Shown here: positions 7,324 to 14,604 of the stretch, piece after piece
How the letters are laid out: every line of letters begins with the position of its first letter
Position numbering within the stretch: position 1 is the stretch's first letter
NCBI GenBank assembly: GCA_020638995.1
Contig: JACKHM010000005.1
Location: 372,001-436,000 of the forward strand
DNA: 64,000 bases
Direction: 5' to 3'
Source: Planctomycetaceae bacterium
GTDB lineage: Bacteria; Planctomycetota; Planctomycetia; Pirellulales; Pirellulaceae
Program-made: the position numbers and the translations under genes
The notes under the pieces: model-generated
What the model saw: only the letters and a program-made list of their open reading frames with translations
Told to the model about the DNA's origin: nothing
Databases searched by the model: none

Positions 7324-8088
7324 TCACCTTTGCGTACTCTCGTTCGACGTACTTGGAACTCGCTCGAAGGCTTGCCGCCATTCGTCGAATGGAACAAGCC
7401 GACCATCGCCCAGACCTGGCTCGGAGCTTGGCTGCAATCGTTCCGTGACGTGATCGCTCACAGCCTCTTGAAACCGATCCGTCAGCTGCTGGCTGGCAGA
7501 ATCAACGTATGAGTTCAGCGCTCGTTTGGCGTCGTCAGGAGTACGAATCGCACCATCGCCGGGATGGGCTGTTCCGTGTCCTCCGAGTCGTTCATCCAGA
7601 GAGTGGATCGCAGGCTCGAGTTTGTCGTGAATATCTTCCGGAAGATAAGCGTGAGCTTTATCGAGAAACACCGCGATGTAGTACGCAGAATAGGATCGGA
7701 GTATCGGTGCTCGAATGGAGTCAACGAGTGAGACCAGAAACACCGTCACAATCACGCAAATCAAAACGCCTTTGGCGAGGCCGAACAAAGCGCCGATTTG
7801 GCGATCAAATTCCTTTAATTTGAGTCGATCGATGAAATCGGAGACATAGCGAAAGATGATCCAGATCACAAAGGAAGTCCCAACGAACAGGATTCCCCAC
7901 GCCAACGGAACGTCCCATGGTGGTCCGACCGGCAAAGACGCTGCGAGCGGAGTATCGTACTTAAGCGCAACGTAGCTGCTTGCAACGATTGCACCCAAGG
8001 AAGCGATTTGCCACGCTAGTCCTTTCCAAGCGCCAAATAGCATGGCTCCCGCTAGCACGGCCAGCATGATGATGTCGTAGATTTCCAT
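7324..8088 (-). CDS. CvpA family membrane protein
   Basis: A 254-residue inner-membrane protein with the CvpA layout. The start MEIYDIIMLAVLAGAMLFGAW is followed by KGLAWQIASLGAIVASSYVAL, then a third and fourth hydrophobic segment (WGILFVGTSFVIWIIFRYV and GLAKGVLICVIVTVFLVSLV). A charged cytoplasmic-type tail of about 110 residues follows. CvpA proteins are linked to colicin V production and cell-envelope homeostasis in other bacteria; the molecular role is unresolved. An upstream ATG would add 24 non-hydrophobic residues, so the internal start is preferred. A hairpin with 8-bp arms (7288-7323) lies just after its stop but lacks a T-run. Confidence 0.82.
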   Translation of the reverse strand: MEIYDIIMLAVLAGAMLFGAWKGLAWQIASLGAIVASSYVALKYDTPLAASLPVGPPWDVPLAWGILFVGTSFVIWIIFRYVSDFIDRLKLKEFDRQIGALFGLAKGVLICVIVTVFLVSLVDSIRAPILRSYSAYYIAVFLDKAHAYLPEDIHDKLEPAIHSLDERLGGHGTAHPGDGAIRTPDDAKRALNSYVDSASQQLTDRFQEAVSDHVTERLQPSSEPGLGDGRLVPFDEWRQAFERVPSTSNESTQR

Positions 8089-8303
8089 TTTCGCAACGGG
8101 GAAAGGTAGGGGGAGTCGGCAACGGACTGCAAGGTGATGCACCGCTAAGCGTGAAGCCACACTTGGCGCGGGCCCGCGCCGTGTGACTGTATCCGAAAAG
8201 TTGTCACTTCTCCAAGACCAAAAGGACTGCTCTTCGTCCCGGGTTCGAATGTGGATATACTCCGCCGCCCAACTCTCCTCTTCGACCGCTCACGCTAGCA
8301 GCG

Positions 8304-9029
8304 ATGGCTGATTTCAGGACTCACATCTCGACGAGTACCATCATCGGCATTGGCTATGGAGCGGCGGGATATCTTCAACTCGGCGCACCTCTTGAGACCT
8401 GTGCTCTGGCCGCTGGCTTGTGCAGCGTTTCTGGGATGCTACCCGATCTCGACAGCGACTCCGGTGTTCCAGTCCGCGAAACGATGTCACTCGCAGCCGC
8501 TGTTGTCCCGATGCTGATGATGGATCGCTTTTCACACTTTGGCTGGTCGCATGAGACGATGGTATTTGCCGGGATGATCATGTATTTGGCCATTCGCTTC
8601 GGAGTGGCATCGATCTTCAAAAAGTACACGGTTCATCGTGGCATGTGGCACAGCATCCCCGCCGCTGCAAGCGCGGGTTTGTTGGCGTTCCTCGTATGTA
8701 CATGCGATGACATGACGATGCGATGGTACAAAGCCGCGGCGGTCGTGATCGGGTTCCTATCACATTTGGTCTTAGATGAGCTGTGGTCGATCGATATTCG
8801 TCGGGGTCGTCTGCGTTTCAAGAAGTCGTTTGGCACTGCGATGAAGTTCTATAGTGGCAGCATGTGGGCAAACATTTCTACCTATGGCAAACTGGCTTTG
8901 CTGCTGTTGGCTGCGTCGTACGATCCGGTGGTCATGCGAGAGTTCGCAGATAAAACCGAGCAGGTAGAACGAACCGCGCGAGAATTGATCGAAGAGACGC
9001 ACGAACACGCCGAGCAGTTGTTGCGTTGA
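8304..9029 (+). CDS. YdjM-type membrane-bound metal-dependent hydrolase family protein
   Basis: A 241-residue multi-pass membrane protein of the YdjM/DUF457 family, described as membrane-bound predicted metal-dependent hydrolases. The N-terminus THISTSTIIGIGYG has the family His, the segment SGMLPDLDSDSG has the Leu-Pro-Asp-Leu-Asp-x-Asp metal-site motif, and HRGMWHSIPAA carries the HR-GxxHS signature. A later block, SHLVLDELWSIDI, matches the conserved His-x-x-x-Asp. The C-terminal 40 residues are helical and charged. The substrate is unknown. It stands alone on the + strand with dtd convergent after 4 bases. Confidence 0.8.
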   Translation: MADFRTHISTSTIIGIGYGAAGYLQLGAPLETCALAAGLCSVSGMLPDLDSDSGVPVRETMSLAAAVVPMLMMDRFSHFGWSHETMVFAGMIMYLAIRFGVASIFKKYTVHRGMWHSIPAAASAGLLAFLVCTCDDMTMRWYKAAAVVIGFLSHLVLDELWSIDIRRGRLRFKKSFGTAMKFYSGSMWANISTYGKLALLLLAASYDPVVMREFADKTEQVERTARELIEETHEHAEQLLR

Positions 9030-9033
9030 TGGC

Positions 9034-9483
9034 TCAGAATACCTTCTTGCTATCAAGCAACAGCGTTACGGGACCGTCATTGACGAGCGCAACGTCCATG
9101 TGTGCGCGGAATTGGCCCGTCGCAACCCTGATACCTTTCATGCCAACTCCGGCGATGAACGTCTTATACAACCGTTCCGCCTGCTCAGGTGGAGCCGCTT
9201 GCGTGAAACTCGGTCGTCGGCCTTTGCGGCAATCTCCGTAAAGCGTGAACTGGCTAACAACGAGCATTGCGCCGCCAATGTCTTCAATCGACTGATTCAT
9301 CTTGTCGTCATCGTCCTCGAAGATCCGCAGCCCACAAATCTTATCAGCCAACTGTCGGGCATCGTCATCGGTATCTTCAGCGGTGACGCCAAGTAGGACC
9401 AGGAGACCCCGAGCAATCTCGCCCACGACCGTATTATCAACCGTCACACTGGCTCGCGTTACTCGTTGCACACAGGCTCGCAT
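9034..9483 (-). CDS. dtd: D-aminoacyl-tRNA deacylase
   Basis: A 149-residue DTD of normal length. It hydrolyses D-aminoacyl-tRNA, and glycyl-tRNA(Ala), to recycle tRNA in the cytoplasm. The start MRACVQRVTRASVTVD, the active-site strand SQFTLYGD and the Gly-cis-Pro-type region GRRPSFTQAAPPE are all present, followed by the C-terminal GxFxAxMxVxLVNDGPVT block. It lies 10 bases downstream of an unknown membrane-protein gene on the same strand and is probably co-transcribed with it. Confidence 0.95.
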   Translation of the reverse strand: MRACVQRVTRASVTVDNTVVGEIARGLLVLLGVTAEDTDDDARQLADKICGLRIFEDDDDKMNQSIEDIGGAMLVVSQFTLYGDCRKGRRPSFTQAAPPEQAERLYKTFIAGVGMKGIRVATGQFRAHMDVALVNDGPVTLLLDSKKVF

Positions 9484-9493
9484 CGCTCGTTGT

Positions 9494-10165
9494 CTATCCT
9501 TCTGCTACCGGCTCCCGAGCTATCTTGCGTCGCTCGCGTTCATGCTCAGCCGCCACAAGAATCTCATTGATCAGTTGGTAGTTCTTGGCGATCAGCGCAA
9601 CCTGAGCCAAGAGACAACCGCCGATCACGACGATACCGAGCATGGCCAGCCCCCAATGATACGGAACCCAATCGGCCGCATCAGGATTTAGCGTTACTGG
9701 ATCAGACGCCGCCCCTAAACCGGCCACGACAATCATCAGAAGGATCGCAGTCAGTGACCAAGGGAACGCTCGTTTTTTCAGACGCTGGCTCCGCTGAGCC
9801 AAATCCTCGTCAAGAGCGAAGGCATCAACGACTTCTCGGCACCAGCGATTGGTTCCGATGAAGTAGGTGACCGAGATGCTATTCACCAAGAGCGTGACCA
9901 ACGCAGCGCTCATGCCTAACCAAATATGTAGCCAAAAAGACGAACGCTGTTCATTCAGTCGCTTTGCAGCCTCTTCGAGTCGACTCTCGGACTGTTCAAG
10001 CGTACCCCGATCGCTCGCCGATTCGGCGAGTTGGTCGTATTCGTGGTATGCGGACTGAAACGCTCGCGACGCGGCACCAAAGTCCCCAATGGTCAGACCC
10101 ACGAGAAGATTTGCCGAAAGCAGCACTACAGCAATGATGGCGAGCGCAAGAAATATTCGGGACAC
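9494..10165 (-). CDS. Hypothetical four-helix membrane protein
   Basis: About 223 residues from a GTG at 10165 (frame open further upstream to 10339, but that extension is Arg-rich and not protein-like). The first helix is IFLALAIIAVVLLSANLLVG. A charged, probably coiled-coil loop rich in Glu, Ser and Arg (residues 45-75) follows. Then come IWLGMSAALVTLLVNSISVTYFI, a short loop, LTAILLMIVVAGLGAAS and LAMLGIVVIGGCLLAQVAL. The tail ends in ANEHERERRKIAREPVAEG-like charged sequence. I do not recognise the family. It sits directly upstream of dtd. Confidence 0.6.
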   Translation of the reverse strand: MSRIFLALAIIAVVLLSANLLVGLTIGDFGAASRAFQSAYHEYDQLAESASDRGTLEQSESRLEEAAKRLNEQRSSFWLHIWLGMSAALVTLLVNSISVTYFIGTNRWCREVVDAFALDEDLAQRSQRLKKRAFPWSLTAILLMIVVAGLGAASDPVTLNPDAADWVPYHWGLAMLGIVVIGGCLLAQVALIAKNYQLINEILVAAEHERERRKIAREPVAEG

Positions 10166-10582
10166 AATGCTACTTGTTCTACTGAAGCGATAAAACTGAA
10201 TTTGAAAACTGACGACGGTAATGTAGAACGAGACTCGCCGAGTGACTACCCGCCAGCGAGGCAAGTGGCGTCGGGCATCCGCACTCTGGGAGGTGCGGGT
10301 GTGACGCGTGCCATCTTTCCGATCGCACCGGTGGCGCACTCCCCTGCCCTGGCGTCGATCTTCGTGCCGTCGAAGTCCGTAGCGTGTCGGTCCGTATCTG
10401 ACACGACGCGTTCGTCGGAATTGGGCCGAGTGATTCGGACGCTCATGGAAACGGAGCCCCCCAAAAAACGATCGGTTGACGTTGGGGATACCCGCAAACT
10501 AGAATCGTCGGAACTAGCACACTTTTGGGTGGCCTACGTTTCAGGAAGCCACACCTACTTGCACGCCTAGGATCTTCGCCGG

Positions 10583-12247
10583 ATGGCCTTTCTCACCGCA
10601 AACAATGGACCTCAGGCTGGTCGCCGGTACGAACTAGACCGACCTGAGTCAGTCCTTGGTCGGCATCCCGAGTGTGATGTCGTGATTGATGTTGGTGCAG
10701 TAAGTCGCTACCACTGTAAAGTTATTGGCGATGGCGCGAGGTTCGCTGTCGAAGATCTCAACAGCCGTAACGGAACATTTGTAAACGAGCGAGTGATCGC
10801 AGGGCGAACACTTCTGGAACACGGAAATCTGGTACGTGTCTGTGATGTCGTCTTTACGTTCCACGATCGCGAACAGCCTCCCTCGTCATCGGACGACTCT
10901 AGCTTTCGAGCCGTAATGGTCGACGACGAGTCGTCGGATTCCGGCGGCTCGACGATTATGTCGAAGCTGGATGTTCGATCAAGTATTAACGGCCCCATGT
11001 TGGCGGCGAGCGCGGAGGCAAAACTCAGCGCCCTGATTGAAATTACACGCAGCCTGAGCAATACACTGTCGCTTGATACAGTTTTGCCGGAAGTGTTGGA
11101 TAGCCTATTTCGTATCTTCGTGCAGGCGGATCGAGGCTTCGTTGGAATGCTCGATGCCAATGGAGTGCTTATTCCTAGGTGGACAAAACTACGTCGAGAA
11201 AGCAGTGACGACACGATTCGCGTCAGTCGCACCATCGCAAAGACCGTAATGGAAACGAAGGAAGCGATCCTCTCCGCCGACGCCGCGAGTGACGTTCGAT
11301 TCGAGATGAGCCAGAGTATTGCCGATTTCCGAATTCGGTCGATGATGTGCGCACCGCTGGTTGATAGCGACCATAATGCGTTTGGGATCCTTCAAATCGA
11401 CACGCTTGACCAGCGGCAAAGGTTCCGAGAAGACGATCTTGAGTTGCTCGTTAGCGCTGCGGCTCAAGCGTCATTTGCGATCAACAATGCCAGGATGCAT
11501 GAGGATTCGTTAAGGCAACGTGGCATTGAAAGAGACCTGCAATTGGCTCGCGAGGTCCAAAAAGGCTTTCTGCCCCAAGAAGCTCCAAACCTGGCGGACT
11601 ATACCTTCTATAGTTACTACCAAGCTGCGAATCATATCGGCGGAGACTACTACGATTACGTCCCGCTTCCCAACGGCAACTTAGCCGTGATCGTGGCGGA
11701 TGTCGTTGGACACGGTGTTGCCGCCGCTATGCTAATGGCGAAACTCTCAGCTGAATCACGATACTGTCTAGCCAGCGAAAGCGATCCCGCTGTTGCGGTT
11801 ACGAAGTTGAATCGGCGATTGTGTCAACTGAAACTAAATCGCTTTGTTACTTTTGTTCTGGCAGTCATCAATCCTAGCACTCACGAAGTCACGCTCGTCA
11901 ACGCTGGCCATATGGCTCCCATACTGCGACACGTCGACGGCACCGTCGAAGATCCGGGTCAGAAGCAAGCTGGGATTCCGCTCGGGATTGTAGACGACTT
12001 CGAATACACCCGCAGCTCAATTACCTTGCAGAAGAGCGAGCTATTGGTTTTGTATACCGATGGCTTGGACGAAGCCGCCAACATCAAGGGCGAGCAGTAT
12101 TCAATCGACCGAATGCGAGAGGGAGTGAAAGCCGGCGATGGCACCCCGGAGGGCACCGGCAAGGCCTTAATCGCTGACATCCGCGCGCACATTTTGGGAT
12201 GTCCTCAAGACGACGATATGTGCTTGGTCGCGCTCCGTCGCGATTAA
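10583..12247 (+). CDS. FHA-GAF-PP2C (SpoIIE/RsbU-type) serine phosphatase
   Basis: A 554-residue signalling protein. Residues 1-95 form an FHA phosphothreonine-binding domain (VLGRHPECDVVI, SRYHCKV, LNSRNGTFVN). Residues 140-300 form a GAF sensor domain (FVGMLDANG to FGILQIDTLD). From about 340 a PP2C-type phosphatase of the RsbU class runs to the end, with HIGGDYYDYV, VIVADVVGHGVAAAMLM, NAGHMAPIL and LVLYTDGLDEA carrying the metal-binding Asp residues; the end reads DDDMCLVALR. The GAF-PP2C unit usually dephosphorylates an anti-sigma-factor antagonist, while FHA ties it to Ser/Thr kinases, which are abundant here. The partner is not in the window. Confidence 0.92.
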   Translation: MAFLTANNGPQAGRRYELDRPESVLGRHPECDVVIDVGAVSRYHCKVIGDGARFAVEDLNSRNGTFVNERVIAGRTLLEHGNLVRVCDVVFTFHDREQPPSSSDDSSFRAVMVDDESSDSGGSTIMSKLDVRSSINGPMLAASAEAKLSALIEITRSLSNTLSLDTVLPEVLDSLFRIFVQADRGFVGMLDANGVLIPRWTKLRRESSDDTIRVSRTIAKTVMETKEAILSADAASDVRFEMSQSIADFRIRSMMCAPLVDSDHNAFGILQIDTLDQRQRFREDDLELLVSAAAQASFAINNARMHEDSLRQRGIERDLQLAREVQKGFLPQEAPNLADYTFYSYYQAANHIGGDYYDYVPLPNGNLAVIVADVVGHGVAAAMLMAKLSAESRYCLASESDPAVAVTKLNRRLCQLKLNRFVTFVLAVINPSTHEVTLVNAGHMAPILRHVDGTVEDPGQKQAGIPLGIVDDFEYTRSSITLQKSELLVLYTDGLDEAANIKGEQYSIDRMREGVKAGDGTPEGTGKALIADIRAHILGCPQDDDMCLVALRRD

Positions 12248-12364
12248 ACAAGTGTTAGCCCGCAGTCTTGGCGACAATGTCGCCGCGGCCTGACTTGTCA
12301 ATTCGCACATTCCGTATGGTGCCAGATAGCCGTCGTACGCGAGCATCGTATCTGCAACTTGATC

Positions 12365-12493
12365 ATGTCGCGGCGAATGCACTCGCATTCCGCTGTTTTG
12401 GGCGATGAAGAAGTGAATGCGCCGAAGCCACACTGGTCGGAGGAGCAAGTGTCGACGCTTCGTGAGATTCGCGATTTGCTCGCTATGTTGTAG
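12365..12493 (+). CDS. Candidate 42-residue small protein
   Basis: A short reading frame, ATG to TAG, in an otherwise empty 450-base gap (12248-12695). The C-terminal part, PHWSEEQVSTLREIRDLLAML, looks like a genuine amphipathic helix and is unlike random translation in this GC range. No clear ribosome-binding site was seen. Nothing else in the gap was convincing; a frame on the opposite strand (12167-12448) overlaps the upstream gene and looks spurious. The function is unknown. Confidence 0.35.
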   Translation: MSRRMHSHSAVLGDEEVNAPKPHWSEEQVSTLREIRDLLAML

Positions 12494-12695
12494 TACGAAA
12501 GTCGTTAAGCGGTTTCGTCGGACAAAGCCGATCCGCTGAACGTGTCAGGCAATAGCCAGCCTATCGGTCGACCGCTCGCCGCGGAGCAACCCTCAAGGCA
12601 TCAACCGTTCCCTGTGAGCAACGCACCTCAGCCCGCGGAAAGCTTGGTATACTCTCCTTCGTTACCGGCTACGCACCATTCGGAGACGCAGACAC

Positions 12696-13025
12696 ATGTC
12701 AAAATACATCATTTCCCGCGAAGATTGCTCAAAGCACAACATCTTTCCCGGCGTCGACATTTTCACCGCGGCGGGGGAACAGATGATGTTATCGTTTGTC
12801 GAGTTTGCACCCCATGCGGTGGTAGAAATGCACAGCCATCCGCACGAACAAATGGGGCTTCTACTGGAAGGTGAATTGAAGTTCACGATTGGTGACGAAG
12901 AGAGCGTGGTCCGGCCCGGTCAAATGTGGCGAATTCCAGGTAACGTCCCGCACAAGGCGGTTGCGGGCGACGCGCCCGTCAAAGCTTTGGACGTGTTCTC
13001 GCCGATTCGCGAAGATTATCGATAA
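12696..13025 (+). CDS. Cupin domain protein
   Basis: A 109-residue single-domain cupin. The first cupin motif is visible as HAVVEMHSHPHEQMGLLLEGE (His, His, His and Glu metal ligands), and the second as GQMWRIPGNVPHKAVAG with the final His. Such small cupins bind a metal and act as sugar-binding sensors, isomerases or dioxygenase-like proteins, and the substrate cannot be predicted. It stands 66 bases upstream of the aromatic leader peptide but is likely a separate unit. The start was chosen from the ATG at 12696, with GGAG a few bases upstream. Confidence 0.85.
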   Translation: MSKYIISREDCSKHNIFPGVDIFTAAGEQMMLSFVEFAPHAVVEMHSHPHEQMGLLLEGELKFTIGDEESVVRPGQMWRIPGNVPHKAVAGDAPVKALDVFSPIREDYR

Positions 13026-13091
13026 CCGATACATGCCAGAGCCCTTGCAAAAACATCGAGCCGGATCATAATACCGGCTAAGGATAAATCG

Positions 13092-13166
13092 ATGGCCAAA
13101 GTTTACTTCTATTTCTTCTGGTTTTTGTTTAGCCCTCGGGTTCGACGGGCCGGAGGAGGTGTTTAG
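13092..13166 (+). CDS. Aromatic-rich leader peptide of the DAHP synthase attenuator
   Basis: A 24-codon frame translating as MAKVYFYFFWFLFSPRV followed by RRAGGGV and a stop. Residues 5-13 contain two Tyr, five Phe, one Trp and one Leu, an extreme run of aromatic codons. AAGGAT about 9 bases upstream could serve as ribosome-binding site. The frame is followed 26 bases later by a strong intrinsic terminator and then by DAHP synthase, the entry enzyme of aromatic amino acid synthesis. This matches leader peptides of pheA/pheS/trp attenuators: ribosome stalling when aromatic tRNAs are uncharged would change downstream folding. The regulatory role is inferred from this architecture. Confidence 0.82.
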   Translation: MAKVYFYFFWFLFSPRVRRAGGGV

Positions 13167-13192
13167 CCTCGATCCTTATCCAAGGAAAATCC

Positions 13193-13230
13193 AAAGCCCT
13201 GAGGACCAAGTGTTCCTCAGGGCTTTTTTT
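13193..13230 (+). terminator. Intrinsic terminator (attenuator) upstream of DAHP synthase
   Basis: A 13-bp perfect stem with arms at 13193-13205 (AAAGCCCTGAGGA) and 13214-13226 (TCCTCAGGGCTTT), an 8-base loop, and an unbroken T-run through 13230. It lies between the aromatic leader peptide and the DAHP synthase start at 13437, so it should stop transcription before the gene unless disrupted. A clear alternative antiterminator pairing was not worked out; candidate partners are the GC-rich segment around 13133-13160 and CCTC at 13167-13170. Confidence 0.9.
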
Positions 13231-13436
13231 GTTGGTGCGAATCGCAGTTTGCCGGCCCTGAGTAGACGACTGTTCTCGTCACACCGGTCGCCTTCATTCG
13301 ACAGGAGCCAGCAATGTTTTCAAACGCAACAACAAAAAACAATCGCGACATTGGAAGACGCATTCGCCCGGTGATTCGCCACGAGCGAGCCAGGCGTGAT
13401 CAAACTACATTACCCCTGTACCAGGAGATTTTCTCG

Positions 13437-14453
13437 ATGATCGTCGTTATGCAAAAGGGTGCCACTCAGGAACAAGTGGACCACATGGTCGAACGGGTTG
13501 AAGGGCTGGGTCTCAAGTCACACGTTATTGTTGGTGCCGAGCGGACGGTCATCGCGGCGATCGGTGAGAAACGCAGTCACATGAAAGAGTCGCTCGAGAG
13601 CGGCTCGGGGGTCGCCGAAGTACTTCCGATTCTCGCGCCCTACAAGGTCGCGAGCCGCGAAGTGAAGCCGGAACCGACTGAGGTTGTTGCGGGCAGTCTG
13701 CGCGTCGGTGCAGGCTCGCTCGGCATTATCGCCGGGCCTTGCTCCGTCGAAAGCGAGGAACAGCTCATCGCGACCGCGAAGGCCGTAAAGGCAGCTGGAG
13801 CAACGGCCTTGCGAGGCGGCGCATTCAAACCTCGCACAAGTCCGTATAGCTTCCAAGGCATGAAGGAAGAGGGGTTAAAGCTCCTCGCGCTGGCTCGCGA
13901 AGAAACCGGATTAGCGATCGTCACCGAGGTGATGGCATGCGAAGACGTTGAACTCGTCGCCAAGTACGCGGATGTCTTACAAATAGGCGCGCGAAACATG
14001 CAAAACTACCGACTGCTCGAAGCCGTTGGTAAGTCGCCACGCGCGATTCTGCTCAAACGTGGTGCCAGCGCAACGATGGAAGAGTTGCTGCTCGCAGCCG
14101 AGTACATTTTGAATGAAGGTAATCCAAATGTCATGTTGTGCGAACGCGGCATTCGGACCTTCGAAACGCATACCCGCTTCACCCTGCCAGTTGCGACAGT
14201 GCCATACCTTCAGAACAAGACTCACTTGCCGGTCGTCATCGACCCCAGCCATGGTACCGGACACACCTACCTGGTGCCGGCCGTAGCCGCTGCAGGAGTT
14301 GCCGCCGGCGCTGACGGTATCATTGTAGAAGTTCATCCCGACCCAGAGCACGCCATGAGCGATGGCTATCAATCCATGAACTTTGCTCAGTTCGAAGAGA
14401 TGATGGTCAAATGCCGACGCGTGGCCGAAGCGGTCGGCAAGGTAATTCGGTAG
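13437..14453 (+). CDS. aroF: 3-deoxy-7-phosphoheptulonate synthase (DAHP synthase, type I-beta)
   Basis: A 338-residue enzyme that joins phosphoenolpyruvate and erythrose-4-phosphate, the first step of the shikimate pathway. From the ATG at 13437 (AGGAG 8-10 bases upstream) the protein begins MIVVMQKGATQEQVDHMV, the ferredoxin-like N-terminal regulatory domain seen in the Thermotoga-type enzyme, which has the same length. Core motifs follow: AGPCSVES, LRGGAFKPRTSPYSFQG, IGARNMQNY, LLKRGAS, CERGIRTFE, DPSHGTGH and VEVHPDPEHAMSDG, including the metal-binding Cys, His, Glu and Asp. The frame extends upstream to 13314 but that part is not conserved. Expression appears controlled by the attenuator just upstream. 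Confidence 0.96.
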   Translation: MIVVMQKGATQEQVDHMVERVEGLGLKSHVIVGAERTVIAAIGEKRSHMKESLESGSGVAEVLPILAPYKVASREVKPEPTEVVAGSLRVGAGSLGIIAGPCSVESEEQLIATAKAVKAAGATALRGGAFKPRTSPYSFQGMKEEGLKLLALAREETGLAIVTEVMACEDVELVAKYADVLQIGARNMQNYRLLEAVGKSPRAILLKRGASATMEELLLAAEYILNEGNPNVMLCERGIRTFETHTRFTLPVATVPYLQNKTHLPVVIDPSHGTGHTYLVPAVAAAGVAAGADGIIVEVHPDPEHAMSDGYQSMNFAQFEEMMVKCRRVAEAVGKVIR

Positions 14454-14604
14454 ACCAGCCGCAGAAATTCAACTCACCGCCTCAGCACGTCTTTGTCCCA
14501 GGCTCGTGTCGTAGCCCGCTTGTTGCGAAGGAGTTCGAGACGGTCGGCATTGTTCGAGCACACATTCGATCGTCGATCTGTCTCACTTGGAATTGAAGGA
14601 ACGA

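Noticed and set aside
6939..7448. 169-codon frame on the + strand across the right attachment site
   Set aside because: It runs from the element through the dif-like site into the 3' end of cvpA on the opposite strand; composition is Ser/Arg-rich and it would not exist without the insertion.
12167..12448. 93-codon minus-strand frame after the FHA-phosphatase gene
   Set aside because: It overlaps the C-terminal end of a certain gene on the other strand and shows no protein-like pattern.
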